A stretch of DNA of 36,941 nt, from the NCBI GenBank assembly GCA_011389515.1, contig JAABUA010000032.1, positions 1 through 36,941 on the forward strand, in the 5' to 3' direction. This stretch comes from Desulfobacteraceae bacterium. Its GTDB lineage: Bacteria; Desulfobacterota; Desulfobacteria; Desulfobacterales; Desulfosalsimonadaceae. The notes below the pieces were generated by a model. That model was given only the letters and a program-made list of their open reading frames with translations, searched no databases and was not told the origin of the DNA. Within the stretch, counting starts at the first letter, position 1; every line of letters starts with the position of its first letter. The position numbers and the translations under genes were made by a program. Shown here piece by piece: positions 23,468 through 32,416 of the stretch.

Positions 23468-24847
23468 TTACCGGCTTTTGAGCCGGCCGGGTTTTGGGTA
23501 ATCCGCATAAACCTTTTCTGATTGGGCAAGCAAATCGTCCGAAAGCTCAATATCTTCTTTCAGGTTTCCGGAAAGAAATGCCTCATAAGCACTGAGATCC
23601 AGAAGACCATGCCCGCTCCAGTTGAACAGGATTACTTTTTCTTTTCCCTCTTCCTTCGCCTTTATGGCTTCCTCCACCACCGCTGCGAGCGCGTGGTTGG
23701 TCTCCGGAGCCGGTATGATCCCTTCGGTCCTGGCAAGCAGGATTCCTGCGGCATAGGCTTTGCCCTGGGTTACGGACCTCGCCTGGAGGATGCCTTCATT
23801 TACCAGTTGGCTCACCGTGGGGGCCATTCCGTGATACCGCAGTCCGCCGGAGTGAATGGGCGGAGGAACGAATGCGTGACCGAGACTGTGCATGGGCAGA
23901 AGCGGCGTATATTTCGCAGTGTCCCCATGATCATATACAAACGGCGCCCGTGTCAGGGTGGGGCAGCCGGCCGGTTCAACCGGGTAGATGTCTATTTGCT
24001 TGCCATTTATTTTGTCGAGCACGAAAGGAAATGCCAGCCCGGCGAAATTGCTGCCGCCGCCGGCGCAGCCGATGATTACGTCCGGATATTCACCGACCAG
24101 TTTCATCTGTTTTTTTGCCTCCAGCCCGATGATGGTCTGGTGCAGCATGACATGGTTGAGCACACTGCCAAGGGAATAGCGTGTCTGACCGGTTTCGTCG
24201 CTGACGGCCGCCTCGATGGCTTCACTGATTGCAATGCCCAGCGTTCCAGGTGTGTTCGGATCTTTTTCCAGCGCATCTTTTCCGGCTTTTGTGTCCATGG
24301 ACGGGCTGGGAACACACTTCCCCCCCCATGCCGCCATCATGGTCTTGCGGTAGGGTTTCTGGTCAAAGCTGATTCTCACCATGAACACCTTGCATTCGAT
24401 CCCGAAATGGGAACAGGCAAAGGAAAGGGCGCTTCCCCATTGACCGGCACCGGTTTCCGTGGTCATTTTTTTGATGCCGAAAATCTTGTTATAGTATGCT
24501 TGGGGCACGGCCGTGTTTGGTTTATGGCTTCCAGGAGGGCTGACGGATTCGTTTTTGAAATAAATCCTTGCCGGCGTGTCCAGCGCTTTTTCCAAATTAT
24601 AGGCACGTACCATGGGAGCGGGGCGCCAGATGCTGAGTACATCTAATACCTCTTCAGGGATGTCAATCCAGCGCTGGGTGCTGACTTCCTGCTCGATCAG
24701 GTTCATGGGAAACACCGGGGCAAGCTGTTCCGGGCCAATCGGTTTGCCGTCCGGCCCCAGCGGTGGGTTCATTTTGATATCCGCAAGAATATTATACCAT
24801 TGCCGGGGCATTTCATCCTGGCTGAGAATAATTTGTCTTTTTTTCAT
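23468..24847 (-). CDS. TrpB2-type tryptophan-synthase beta-like PLP enzyme
   Basis: A 459-residue fold-type II PLP enzyme of the TrpB2 branch. The PLP lysine is K109 in [10 protein letters not shown]. The substrate loop [11 protein letters not shown] is near 150 and the phosphate-binding [12 protein letters not shown] near 255. It is about 60 residues longer than TrpB1, with an N-terminal extension and the [18 protein letters not shown] segment typical of TrpB2. No trpA or other trp gene is near, so it probably converts free indole plus serine to tryptophan or salvages indole. Shine-Dalgarno AAGGAGCC. It starts 90 bp after nusB and may be read from the long upstream operon. Confidence 0.9.
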   Translation of the reverse strand: MKKRQIILSQDEMPRQWYNILADIKMNPPLGPDGKPIGPEQLAPVFPMNLIEQEVSTQRWIDIPEEVLDVLSIWRPAPMVRAYNLEKALDTPARIYFKNESVSPPGSHKPNTAVPQAYYNKIFGIKKMTTETGAGQWGSALSFACSHFGIECKVFMVRISFDQKPYRKTMMAAWGGKCVPSPSMDTKAGKDALEKDPNTPGTLGIAISEAIEAAVSDETGQTRYSLGSVLNHVMLHQTIIGLEAKKQMKLVGEYPDVIIGCAGGGSNFAGLAFPFVLDKINGKQIDIYPVEPAGCPTLTRAPFVYDHGDTAKYTPLLPMHSLGHAFVPPPIHSGGLRYHGMAPTVSQLVNEGILQARSVTQGKAYAAGILLARTEGIIPAPETNHALAAVVEEAIKAKEEGKEKVILFNWSGHGLLDLSAYEAFLSGNLKEDIELSDDLLAQSEKVYADYPKPGRLKSR

Positions 24848-24937
24848 AAAAGGCTCCTTGTTTTATCGTTCTGGCGTACAGAGTTCCATTTCTGACTGGC
24901 GCCAAAGGCAGATGCAGTGGCGGCCTCCTCACAGGCA

Positions 24938-25372
24938 TCAGTCTTCCGGTTTCCGGTTTTTAAAATGCTTGTATATACTGTCCAGAATGCCGTTTATGAA
25001 CGGTCCGGACTTTTCTGTGCCGAATTTCTTGGCGATTTCTATGGCTTCGTTGATGGCCACGCTGGGCGGAATATCATCTTTATACAGCATTTCATACACT
25101 GCGATCCGGATGATGTTCCGATCAACCGTCGACATCCTGGAAAGCTTCCAATTGCTGGATGTATCGGAGATGCAGTGGTCGATGGCTTCAAAATGTCCGA
25201 AAACGCCTTTGACCAGGTCTAAAAAATAGTCCCGCGATGCATCAGGCACATCCAGCATCTGGCAGAGGCCTTCTGTCGCTTCATCGTTGTAAGGCTCTCG
25301 GCATCCGTCCCTCATATCAATGCTGAACAGTGCCTGAAGGGCGGATTCCCTCGATTTTCGACGGGTTGTCAT
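24938..25372 (-). CDS. nusB: Transcription antitermination factor NusB
   Basis: A 144-residue all-helical RNA-binding protein that, with NusE/S10, loads on boxA of rRNA leaders to prevent termination. Typical segments are RRKSRESALQALFSID at the N-terminus, and LSRMSTVDRNIIRIAVYEML and PSVAINEAIEIAKKFGTEKSGPF in the C-terminal half (given here as separate motifs). It follows ribH by 9 bp, the common ribH-nusB arrangement. Confidence 0.94.
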   Translation of the reverse strand: MTTRRKSRESALQALFSIDMRDGCREPYNDEATEGLCQMLDVPDASRDYFLDLVKGVFGHFEAIDHCISDTSSNWKLSRMSTVDRNIIRIAVYEMLYKDDIPPSVAINEAIEIAKKFGTEKSGPFINGILDSIYKHFKNRKPED

Positions 25373-25381
25373 CTGTTGAAG

Positions 25382-25852
25382 TTACCGGTTAATGGCATCA
25401 AACAGGTTGGCCATTTCAATAGCGGCGATCGCGGCATCCCATCCCTTGTTTCCGGCCTTGGTTCCGGCTCTTTCGATAGCCTGTTCAATGGTGTCCGTGG
25501 TGATGACGCCGAAAATAACCGGCACATCTGTTTCCATGCCCGCTGCGGCAACACCTTTGGACACCTCTGCGCTGACGTAATCAAAATGCGGCGTAGAACC
25601 GCGTATAACGGCACCGAGGCATATGACCGCATCATGTTTGCCTTTTTGCGCAATCTTTTTGGCCACCAGCGGAATTTCAAACGCACCGGGGACTTTTACA
25701 ACGGTAATGTCTTTTTCTTTGCCGCCACTCCGGACGAGAGCGTCAATTGCGCCGGAAAGCAGTTTTTCGGAAATAAAATCGTTAAACCGGCTGACGATGA
25801 TGGCAAACCGCTTCCCGCCGGCATTCAAACTGGCTTCGATTAATTCAGGCAT
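25382..25852 (-). CDS. ribH: 6,7-dimethyl-8-ribityllumazine synthase
   Basis: Penultimate step of riboflavin synthesis: condenses the pyrimidinedione with dihydroxybutanone phosphate. Residues recognised are the [15 protein letters not shown] start, PGAFEIP near 50, and GSTPHFDYV with the catalytic His near 88. An upstream in-frame start exists, but the ATG at 25852 has the Shine-Dalgarno AAAGAGGAAA and gives the normal 156 residues, overlapping the ribBA stop by 8 bases. Confidence 0.96.
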   Translation of the reverse strand: MPELIEASLNAGGKRFAIIVSRFNDFISEKLLSGAIDALVRSGGKEKDITVVKVPGAFEIPLVAKKIAQKGKHDAVICLGAVIRGSTPHFDYVSAEVSKGVAAAGMETDVPVIFGVITTDTIEQAIERAGTKAGNKGWDAAIAAIEMANLFDAINR

Positions 25853-27089
25853 GGGTTTTCCTCTTTGTTTTGGATTCATCCCCGGGGTCAAGACTCAGGT
25901 AATGCCCCATCTTTAGCTGCTTGCATTCCAGGTAGCATTGGTTGTACCGGTTGGGCGTTGTTTTTATGGGAACCTGTTCGACGACGGTAATGCCATATCC
26001 TTCCAGGCCGACGATTTTTTTGGGATTGTTGGTTATAAGGCGCATTTTCTGAATGCCCAGATCGGCCAGAACCTGGGCGCCTATGCCGTAATCGCGAAGG
26101 TCTGCCTTGAAACCGAGTTTTTCATTGGCTTCCACGGTGTCATACCCCTGGTCCTGGAGCACGTATGCCTTGAGCTTGTTTACCAGCCCGATGCCGCGTC
26201 CTTCCTGCCGCACGTAAAGCAAAACGCCGCTTCCCTCTTCTTCGAGCATTTTCATGGTCTGGTGCAGTTGCTCCCCGCAATCGCAGCGCAGGGAAGAAAA
26301 AATATCCCCTGTCAGGCATTCGGAATGCACACGGACCAGTGTGGGCTTTTCCGGATCGATCTCTCCTTTGATAAGGGCAATATGCTGGTAGTCATCCACG
26401 TCGTTTTCGTAAACGACGACCTTGAATTCTCCCGCGATTGCCGTGGGGACGGAAGTCTCCACCACTTTTCGGACGAATGATTCATTGCGCATGCGGTATT
26501 CGATAAGGTCTTCAACGGTGCATATGCCGATACCGTGCTCTTCGCTGAATTTTTCAAGAGAGGGCATGCGTGCCATTGTGCCGTCATCGTCCATTATTTC
26601 GCAGATCACTGCGGCGGGCTTTAATCCGGCCAGGCGGGCAAGGTCCACGGAGCCTTCCGTCTGCCCGGTCCTGACGATGACGCCGCCCCGTCTTGCACGC
26701 AGCGGGAATACATGGCCGGGTCGGACCAGGTCATCGGGTTTTGCATTATCTGCAATGGCTGTCCGAATCGTGGTTGCACGGTCCGCAGCGGAAATGCCGG
26801 TGGTAACGCCCTTCTTGGCCTCGATGGATACGGTGAACCCCGTTGTAAACGGGGATGTGTTGTGGCTCACCATCATGGGCAGGTCGAGCGCATCCACTTT
26901 TTCCGGTGTAAGTGCAAGGCAGATCAGTCCGCGGCCATAGCGGGCCATGAAATTGATGGCTTCCGGCGTAACCGCCTCTGCGGCCATGGTCAAATCTCCT
27001 TCATTCTCCCTGTCCTCGTCATCCACGAGAATGACCATTTTCCCGGCGCGTATCTCCTCGATGGCCTGATCAATCGTTAAATGTCCCAT
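25845..27089 (-). CDS. ribBA: Bifunctional DHBP synthase / GTP cyclohydrolase II
   Basis: A 414-residue fusion supplying both riboflavin precursors. The N-terminal half (1-200) is the RibB domain, with [11 protein letters not shown] at 22-32, HVFPLRA and HTP-type residues. The C-terminal half is GTP cyclohydrolase II, with the zinc cysteines in [15 protein letters not shown] and [15 protein letters not shown]. Both catalytic sets look intact. An FNR-like box is 39 bp upstream of the ATG. Gene order ribD-ribE-ribBA-ribH is complete for the core pathway. Confidence 0.95.
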   Translation of the reverse strand: MGHLTIDQAIEEIRAGKMVILVDDEDRENEGDLTMAAEAVTPEAINFMARYGRGLICLALTPEKVDALDLPMMVSHNTSPFTTGFTVSIEAKKGVTTGISAADRATTIRTAIADNAKPDDLVRPGHVFPLRARRGGVIVRTGQTEGSVDLARLAGLKPAAVICEIMDDDGTMARMPSLEKFSEEHGIGICTVEDLIEYRMRNESFVRKVVETSVPTAIAGEFKVVVYENDVDDYQHIALIKGEIDPEKPTLVRVHSECLTGDIFSSLRCDCGEQLHQTMKMLEEEGSGVLLYVRQEGRGIGLVNKLKAYVLQDQGYDTVEANEKLGFKADLRDYGIGAQVLADLGIQKMRLITNNPKKIVGLEGYGITVVEQVPIKTTPNRYNQCYLECKQLKMGHYLSLDPGDESKTKRKTHA

Positions 27090-27127
27090 TTGCTTGTGTC
27101 TCCGTATATATAAAAATATAATAAAAC

Positions 27128-27141
27128 TTGATGTTCATCAA
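27128..27141. promoter_or_regulatory. FNR/CRP-family-like box upstream of ribBA
   Basis: TTGAT-GTTC-ATCAA is a perfect match to the FNR consensus (TTGAT, four bases, ATCAA), in the 92-bp gap between ribE and ribBA. The tails of the palindromic elements contain related TTGATG/TTCATCAA pieces, so it may instead be a remnant of one. Confidence 0.35.
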
Positions 27142-27181
27142 AATGAAGCTTGTTTTTAAATGGATTATGCCGGGACGCCTG

Positions 27182-27844
27182 CTACAGAAACCCCGTTTTG
27201 ACCAGCATTTCCATGTCAATTCCGGACTTTGGCATTTGATCCGGTTTTTCGGTTGAATGTCCCGTTAAAAATTTTTCCACGTACTTGCCGATGATATCGG
27301 TTTCAATATTGATAAAATCCCCGGCTTTTTTGATGCCAAGGCTCGTAATTTTCCACGTATGCGGTATTATGGTAACTTCGAAACCATGATTGTCGCATTT
27401 GTTTATCGTTAGGCTGATGCCGTCAACGGCAACAGAGCCTTTTTTGATCATGTACCGGGCAAGCGCCTCTTCAACCGCAAAGCCGATTACGAGGATGCTG
27501 CCAAGGTCCCTGATATATGTTATTTTCCCCTGTCCGTCAATATGCCCCGAAACGAGGTGGCCGTCGAGCCTGTCGGAAAGTCTCATGGCACGCTCCAGGT
27601 TGACGCGGGTACCCGGTTTTGTATCGCCCAGTGTGGACTTTGTCAAGGTTTCCGGAGATATGTCCACGGCAAAGACGGAACCGGATAATTCGACCGCTGT
27701 GAGGCACGCCCCGTTTACGGCGATACTGTCACCGATTTTCGTGGACGCCAGGTCCATATCGGCCCGGATGGTCATCCGGCTGCCGGCCGCTGCCGGCCTT
27801 GCGGCCACAACGCTCCCCATTGTTTCAATGATGCCCGTAAACAT
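27182..27844 (-). CDS. ribE: Riboflavin synthase, alpha subunit
   Basis: Final step: two lumazine molecules dismutate to riboflavin. The 220 residues form two similar barrels, each with its lumazine-binding signature: MFTGIIE at the N-terminus and VNGACLTAV near 43 in barrel 1, and VDGISLTI near 140 in barrel 2. The C-terminal helix (about 190-220) trimerises the enzyme. It lies between ribD and ribBA, with a 20-bp perfect palindrome 33 bp upstream of its start. Confidence 0.95.
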   Translation of the reverse strand: MFTGIIETMGSVVAARPAAAGSRMTIRADMDLASTKIGDSIAVNGACLTAVELSGSVFAVDISPETLTKSTLGDTKPGTRVNLERAMRLSDRLDGHLVSGHIDGQGKITYIRDLGSILVIGFAVEEALARYMIKKGSVAVDGISLTINKCDNHGFEVTIIPHTWKITSLGIKKAGDFINIETDIIGKYVEKFLTGHSTEKPDQMPKSGIDMEMLVKTGFL

Positions 27845-27877
27845 GATATTGCTCTTTTATCAAGATGTTTTACCGAT

Positions 27878-27897
27878 ATCAATTATCTATAATTGAT
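27878..27897. promoter_or_regulatory. 20-bp perfect palindrome upstream of ribE
   Basis: ATCAATTAT-CT-ATAATTGAT has two 9-bp arms without mismatch and lies in the 139-bp ribD-ribE gap, about 33 bp before the ribE start. Its size and symmetry suit a dimeric repressor; an internal promoter controlling ribE-ribBA-ribH-nusB would explain it. The regulator is unknown. Confidence 0.4.
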
Positions 27898-27983
27898 TTT
27901 TCCGGAAATGAAAACCGGCATTTCCTCCGCCGTTACCCGTGGGCAAACCCAAAAGGCGCTTGTGCATCCCGCCGGTAGCGCCT

Positions 27984-29084
27984 TTAATAAATCACATCCC
28001 CTTCAATCAGGATGTCATCCTCAAAGCGGTTTATCTCAATGTTTTCAACCTGTATGGCGGATGCCATTTTTTCCGGTCCCGGCCCCCTGCAGATGGAGAT
28101 GCCATCTCCTGCAAGTATTTTCGGTGCATAAAAAAAACAAATGCGGTCAACCACCCCGGCTTTGAGCATGGATGCGGAGACCCTGCTCCCCCCTTCGACC
28201 AGTATACTGGTAATAGACATTTTGCCGAGCATCTCCATAAGGGGAAGTAGATCGATCCGGCCGTCTTTCAGGGGCATCTCCATGACTCTTGCCCCCCGTT
28301 TTATCAGTTTTTTCCGTTTTTCGCCGGGAACATCAAGCCCGGTAATGATAATTGTTCCGGGAGCCTGGTTTTCTTTTATTATTTCGGCGTTTTCCGGAAG
28401 GGTGAGCCGCGAGTCCAGGATAATCCGCAGCGGATTTTTGCCGTTTACGTCCTCAAGGCGGGTTGTCAGATTCGGATCATCCGCGTTGATCGTATCAACG
28501 CCGACCAAGATGCCGTCGACGGCGTGGCGTATCCGGTGTGCGTGCTGCCTGGCGGCGGTGCCGGTAATCCATTTTGAATCGCCGGTCTCTGTTGCGATTT
28601 TCCCGTCAAGGGTGGCAGCGCATTTTAAGATCACATACGGTAGTCCTGTCCGCACATACTTACTGAAAAAAGCGTTTAGCTTTTGTGCTTCCGCTTCGCA
28701 GACGCCCGTGACGACATCCACTCCGTTATTTCTTAAAAAGTCGCAGCCGCCGCCGTCAACGCCGGGATTCGGGTCGGTCATGGCCACCACCACCCGCTTG
28801 ATTTTTGCCCCGATGATGGCACGGGTGCATGGCGGGGTCCGGCCGTAATGGTTGCACGGCTCCAAGGTGACATACATTGTCGCCTCGATGGTTTCGTCTC
28901 CGGCATCGGCGATGGCATTGACTTCTGCATGCGGTTTGCCCGCGGCCTGGTGATACCCGCGCCCGATGATGTTCCCGTTTTTCACTATCACCGCACCGAC
29001 CATGGGATTGGGAGAGGTATACCCGCGTCCTTTCTCAGCCAGGGCAAGGGCCATTTTCATATAAACGGTGTCCGTGTTTTCCAT
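27984..29084 (-). CDS. ribD: Bifunctional riboflavin deaminase-reductase RibD
   Basis: A 366-residue enzyme deaminating and then reducing the GTP-derived pyrimidine. The N-terminal zinc deaminase has KPHAEVNAI and LEPCNHYGRTPPC (near 50-85). The C-terminal NADPH reductase domain begins near 145 (PYVILKCAATLDGKIAT) and has ILVEGGSRV near 295. Repeat copy G ends 14 bp upstream of the ATG, and no good Shine-Dalgarno is visible, so translation may depend on that junction. Confidence 0.95.
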   Translation of the reverse strand: MENTDTVYMKMALALAEKGRGYTSPNPMVGAVIVKNGNIIGRGYHQAAGKPHAEVNAIADAGDETIEATMYVTLEPCNHYGRTPPCTRAIIGAKIKRVVVAMTDPNPGVDGGGCDFLRNNGVDVVTGVCEAEAQKLNAFFSKYVRTGLPYVILKCAATLDGKIATETGDSKWITGTAARQHAHRIRHAVDGILVGVDTINADDPNLTTRLEDVNGKNPLRIILDSRLTLPENAEIIKENQAPGTIIITGLDVPGEKRKKLIKRGARVMEMPLKDGRIDLLPLMEMLGKMSITSILVEGGSRVSASMLKAGVVDRICFFYAPKILAGDGISICRGPGPEKMASAIQVENIEINRFEDDILIEGDVIY

Positions 29085-29098
29085 GGATCGGTGCCATT

Positions 29099-29263
29099 TT
29101 GACGGCTTCGTAAAAAATCCAATATCTGCGTTACGAGCAATCTTTGAAGAATCTCACGTACGGCTAAGTACGCTCGATTCCTCAAAAATTGCTCGCGCCT
29201 TGATCTTGCGCTTTTTACAAAGCCGTCTGTTACTGATTTTGTGACTTTTTACGGGTCCATCAA
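29099..29263 (+). repeat. Palindromic intergenic element, copy G (most complete)
   Basis: The outer stem GACGGCTTCGTAAAAA (29101-) pairs with TTTTTACAAAGCCGTC (ending 29227). The middle arms are 20 bases each (29134-29153 and 29176-29195) and pair at 18 positions. The inner loop is CGTAC-GGCTAA-GTACG. CTGCGTTACG and GCGCCTTGATCTTG flank the arms. The tail TGTTACTGATTTTGTGAC ... TCCATCAA runs to 29263. It separates nrdR from ribD inside the long operon. Confidence 0.92.
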
Positions 29264-29322
29264 CAATAATGGTTCCGCAAAATCGATTACGGAACCATTC
29301 GCGAAATGTATCAGAATAACGG

Positions 29323-29778
29323 CTATCTTTGATCCAGCAGATCCTTAAGCTCGGTGACAAAATCGTTCACATCCTTGAAATCCCGGTAAACGGATGCGAA
29401 CCTGACATAGGCGACTTTGTCTATTTCGTGGAGCTTTGCCATTATTTTCTCTCCGATGACCGTTGATGAAATTTCCTTTTCCTCCGATTCGCGAAGGTCT
29501 CTTTCGATTTCTTCAATAAAGGACTCAATGACGTTCATGCTGATTTCCCGCTTTTCACAAGCCCTTTGGATGCCGGAGCGCACTTTTTCCCGGCTGAATT
29601 CTTCCCTGCGCCGGTCCTTCTTGATAATCATCAGCGGGATTTCTTCGATGTATTCGTACGTGGTAAATCGCCTGTCGCACGACATGCACTCCCGCCGCCG
29701 CCGGATTGCGTTGCCATCCTTGCTCAACCTGGAATCGATGACCTTGTTGTTGTTTTCTCCGCAAAAAGGACATTTCAT
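29323..29778 (-). CDS. nrdR: Transcriptional repressor NrdR
   Basis: An ATP-cone repressor of ribonucleotide reductase genes. The zinc ribbon is C3-x2-C6 and C31-x2-C34 (MKCPFCGE, RECMSCDRRFTTYE). The ATP-cone occupies about 48-138 (IKKDRRREEFSREKVRSGI). The frame extends 20 codons upstream, but MKCPFCG is the invariant family start, so 29778 is used (151 residues). Four bases separate it from the dCMP deaminase gene, pairing two deoxynucleotide functions. Confidence 0.96.
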   Translation of the reverse strand: MKCPFCGENNNKVIDSRLSKDGNAIRRRRECMSCDRRFTTYEYIEEIPLMIIKKDRRREEFSREKVRSGIQRACEKREISMNVIESFIEEIERDLRESEEKEISSTVIGEKIMAKLHEIDKVAYVRFASVYRDFKDVNDFVTELKDLLDQR

Positions 29779-29782
29779 TGTT

Positions 29783-30256
29783 TTATCCCTTTTCCGTCTG
29801 CAGACGGACCTGCCTTGGGTGAATGCCTGCTTCATCAAGAAGGGTCATTGACAATTCATCGGCGTACCCTTCTTCGTAACAGATGTCATGAATGCCCGCA
29901 TTGATGATCATTTTTGTGCAGATGGCGCAGGGGAGGTTGGTGCAGTAGAGGGTGCCATCCTGTATGCTTACGCCATGATAGGCAGCCTGAATAATTGCAT
30001 TTTGCTCGGCGTGTATGCCGCGGCAGAGTTCATGGCGCTGGCCGGATTCAATCCGCATGGTCTCCCGGAGACAGCCCCTGTCCACGCAATGTGCGATACC
30101 GGACGGTGCACCGTTATAGCCCGTGGAAAGAATTCTGCGGTTTTTGACGATCACCGCGCCCACCGCCCTGCGCAGGCATGTCGATCTCCTGGCAACCAGT
30201 GCGGCGATCTCCATGAAATAGGTGTCCCAGGACGGGCGCTTGTCGGTGTCGGGCAT
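29783..30256 (-). CDS. dCMP deaminase (ComEB-like cytidine/deoxycytidylate deaminase)
   Basis: A 157-residue zinc deaminase converting dCMP to dUMP for thymidylate synthesis. The catalytic zinc site is HAEQNAI near 93, with C-x2-C in [10 protein letters not shown] near 120. A second metal site may involve the cysteines of [10 protein letters not shown]. The ATG at 30256 has the Shine-Dalgarno GGAGG, seated in the end of glyA; an earlier start would overlap glyA. The gap to glyA is 5 bases, to nrdR 4. Confidence 0.92.
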   Translation of the reverse strand: MPDTDKRPSWDTYFMEIAALVARRSTCLRRAVGAVIVKNRRILSTGYNGAPSGIAHCVDRGCLRETMRIESGQRHELCRGIHAEQNAIIQAAYHGVSIQDGTLYCTNLPCAICTKMIINAGIHDICYEEGYADELSMTLLDEAGIHPRQVRLQTEKG

Positions 30257-30261
30257 TTTTT

Positions 30262-31533
30262 TCAATCCTCCGTGTACAGCGGAAATCCTTCGCACAAATC
30301 GGTTACCTGTTTGCGGATGTCTTCTATCCGGCGGCTGTCGCCGGGATTTTTGAGCGCATCGATAATGAACCGGCCGATTTTCTCCATTTCCGGTTCATTC
30401 ATGCCGCGGGTTGTCACCGCCGGGGTTCCGATTCGTATACCGCTCGTGACGAAAGGGCTTTCCGTGTCAAAGGGTACGGTATTCTTGTTGACGGTGATCC
30501 CTGCTTTTTCAAGGGTTTCTTCGGCTGTTTTGCCGGTGATGCCCAAATTTCTGAGATCGGCCAGCATCATATGGTTATCGGTGCCGTCCGAGATAAGCTT
30601 TATGCCGTCCTGCATCAGGCGATTTGCCAGGGCAGCGGCATTTTTGACCACGCGCGACTGGTATTTCCTGAACCCTTCGGATTTTGCCAGTTTGAATGCG
30701 ACCGCTTTGGCAGCAATCACATGCATCAGCGGGCCCCCCTGTATGCCCGGGAAAATCTGGCTGTTTATCTTTTTTCCCAGATCCGTCTTCGCCAGAATAA
30801 GGCCGCCCCGGGGGCCGCGCAGGGTTTTGTGGGTCGTCGATGTTACGGCGTCTGCGTGGGGAACGGGAGAGGGGTGTTTCCCTGCCGCCACAAGACCCGC
30901 AATATGGGCCATGTCTACCATGAACCAGGCATTTACCGATTTGGCGATTCTGGCAAACGCCTCGAAATCAATAAACCGGGGATAGGCGCTTGCCCCGGCA
31001 ATGACCATTTTCGGCTTATGGGTTTGCACGAGGGTCTCGACCTGTTCGTAATCAATTGTTCCTGTCTCTTTCCCGACACCATAGTGGACGAAATTGAAAA
31101 ATCGTCCGGAAAAACTTGCCGCGGCACCGTGGGTCAGATGGCCGCCGTGGGAAAGATCCATTCCCAGAATGGTGTCTCCGGGTTCCAGAAGCGCGAAAAA
31201 AACAGCCATGTTCGCCTGTGAGCCCGAGTGCGGCTGCACATTGGCGTATTGTGCGTCAAATAAGTCCCTGGCGCGTTCAATGGCCTTGTTTTCAGCAATA
31301 TCAACGTATTCGCACCCTCCGTAATAGCGCTTCCCCGGATACCCTTCTGCATATTTGTTGGTCATTACGCTGGCTTGTGCCGCCATAACAGCGGGACTGG
31401 TAATGTTTTCCGAGGCAATGAGCTCAAGGGTTGTTTTCTGGCGCTGAAATTCATGGGAAATGGCTTCTGCGATTTCAGGATCAACCTCTTGTATCTGTGT
31501 TACGTCCGGCTGTGCATCTGTTATTTGATTCAT
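30262..31533 (-). CDS. glyA: Serine hydroxymethyltransferase
   Basis: PLP enzyme interconverting serine and glycine and loading one-carbon units on tetrahydrofolate, the methylene donor needed for dTMP. 423 residues. Seen: [12 protein letters not shown] near 39, [15 protein letters not shown] near 62, and the PLP lysine in [14 protein letters not shown] near 230. The N-terminal 17 residues are a short extra extension relative to E. coli GlyA. It belongs to the same run as dCMP deaminase and nrdR, all linked to deoxynucleotide supply. Confidence 0.96.
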   Translation of the reverse strand: MNQITDAQPDVTQIQEVDPEIAEAISHEFQRQKTTLELIASENITSPAVMAAQASVMTNKYAEGYPGKRYYGGCEYVDIAENKAIERARDLFDAQYANVQPHSGSQANMAVFFALLEPGDTILGMDLSHGGHLTHGAAASFSGRFFNFVHYGVGKETGTIDYEQVETLVQTHKPKMVIAGASAYPRFIDFEAFARIAKSVNAWFMVDMAHIAGLVAAGKHPSPVPHADAVTSTTHKTLRGPRGGLILAKTDLGKKINSQIFPGIQGGPLMHVIAAKAVAFKLAKSEGFRKYQSRVVKNAAALANRLMQDGIKLISDGTDNHMMLADLRNLGITGKTAEETLEKAGITVNKNTVPFDTESPFVTSGIRIGTPAVTTRGMNEPEMEKIGRFIIDALKNPGDSRRIEDIRKQVTDLCEGFPLYTED

Positions 31534-31558
31534 AAGCGTTTTTTGCCCTTTTTATCCT

Positions 31559-32017
31559 TTACTCCGTTTTTTGGTCAGACCTTTGGCATTTGCTGAATTT
31601 TTCGATCCGGTCCGCATGCCTCCCCCCTTCGAAAGGGGTGGTTGCCCAGGCGCGAACGATCTCCTTTGCGAGTTCGATACCGATGACGCGTCCGCCCATG
31701 ACAAGGATGTTGGCGTCATTGTGCCGCCGGCTCATGATTGCGGAAAAAAGATCGTTGCAGAGCGCCGCCCGGATTTCAGGATACCGGTTTGCCACCATGG
31801 ACATGCCGATACCGGTGCCGCAGATCAAAATACCGCGGTCGAATTTCCCGCCGGCCACCATTCGGGACACGTGGTTGCCGAAATCCGGATAGTCAACCGA
31901 TTCTTCATCATGGGGTCCGGCATCTTCGATTGTGTAGTCGAGTTCGGAAAGGAGGGGCTTTATGGCTTCTTTGAGCAGGTATCCCGCGTGGTCTGAACCG
32001 ATGATTAGAGATTGCAT
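31559..32017 (-). CDS. rpiB: Ribose-5-phosphate isomerase B
   Basis: A 152-residue isomerase of ribose-5-phosphate and ribulose-5-phosphate in the pentose phosphate pathway. The family signatures SDHAGYLLKE near 8 and GILICGTGIGMSMVANR with the catalytic Cys near 66 are present, followed by RRHNDANILVMGGRVIG near 98. It supplies the ribulose-5-phosphate used by RibB downstream. It lies between acpP and glyA, the common Desulfobacterota order, although fabF, usual before it, is absent. Confidence 0.95.
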   Translation of the reverse strand: MQSLIIGSDHAGYLLKEAIKPLLSELDYTIEDAGPHDEESVDYPDFGNHVSRMVAGGKFDRGILICGTGIGMSMVANRYPEIRAALCNDLFSAIMSRRHNDANILVMGGRVIGIELAKEIVRAWATTPFEGGRHADRIEKFSKCQRSDQKTE

Positions 32018-32066
32018 CTGTTTACCAATTTAAATGTATGTGTTGAAAAAAAATGTCGTGAAAAAA

Positions 32067-32303
32067 TCAGGCGGCGGTTTTTTCCTTGATGTAGCTGATG
32101 GCGTTTTCCACGGTAATCAGTCTTTCGGCATCATCATCGGGCACCTCGATGTCGAATTCTTCCTCCATCGTCATGATAAGCTCTACCAGCGCAAGAGAGT
32201 CCGCTCCCAAATCATCGATCAGGGATGCCTGGGGAACAACATCCTGGTAGTCCACTTCCAGTTTTTCGGCAATGAGCTTTCTGACTTTTTCTTCGATGGT
32301 CAT
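32067..32303 (-). CDS. acpP: Acyl carrier protein
   Basis: A 78-residue acidic four-helix protein that carries growing acyl chains on a phosphopantetheine arm attached to S36 in the D35-S-L motif (LGADSLALVEL). Helix III EEEFDIEVPDDDAERL is typical. The Shine-Dalgarno is AGGGAG. It follows fabG with repeat copy H in the 113-bp gap and precedes rpiB by 49 bp. Confidence 0.96.
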   Translation of the reverse strand: MTIEEKVRKLIAEKLEVDYQDVVPQASLIDDLGADSLALVELIMTMEEEFDIEVPDDDAERLITVENAISYIKEKTAA

Positions 32304-32322
32304 ATTGTCAACTCCCTGAAGT

Positions 32323-32384
32323 TTGATGGCACTTTAAACGTAGCCATCTGTTACGTATCTTGTGACTTTTTACAAGTTCATCAA
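32323..32384 (+). repeat. Palindromic element, copy H (core deleted)
   Basis: Only the two ends remain: TTGATGGC (32323) joined to CTTTAAACGTAGCCATC, followed by the shared tail TGTTACGTATCTTGTGAC ... TTCATCAA (to 32384). Sequence is of the copy D subtype. The whole CTGCGTT...GCCTTG core is missing, so this is a solo-like deletion product, between fabG and acpP. Confidence 0.8.
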
Positions 32385-32416
32385 GTTTGATAAGTAATGT
32401 TATATCGCATGAGGCA

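Noticed and set aside
27952-27985. 8-bp hairpin AAAGGCGC/GCGCCTTT just after ribD as a terminator
   Set aside because: No T run on the ribD strand and the operon appears to continue into ribE; it may be only mild structure.
27845-29322. FMN riboswitch ahead of the riboflavin genes
   Set aside because: I looked for the conserved RFN multi-helix elements before ribD, ribE and ribBA and saw none; the gaps hold repeats and short palindromes.
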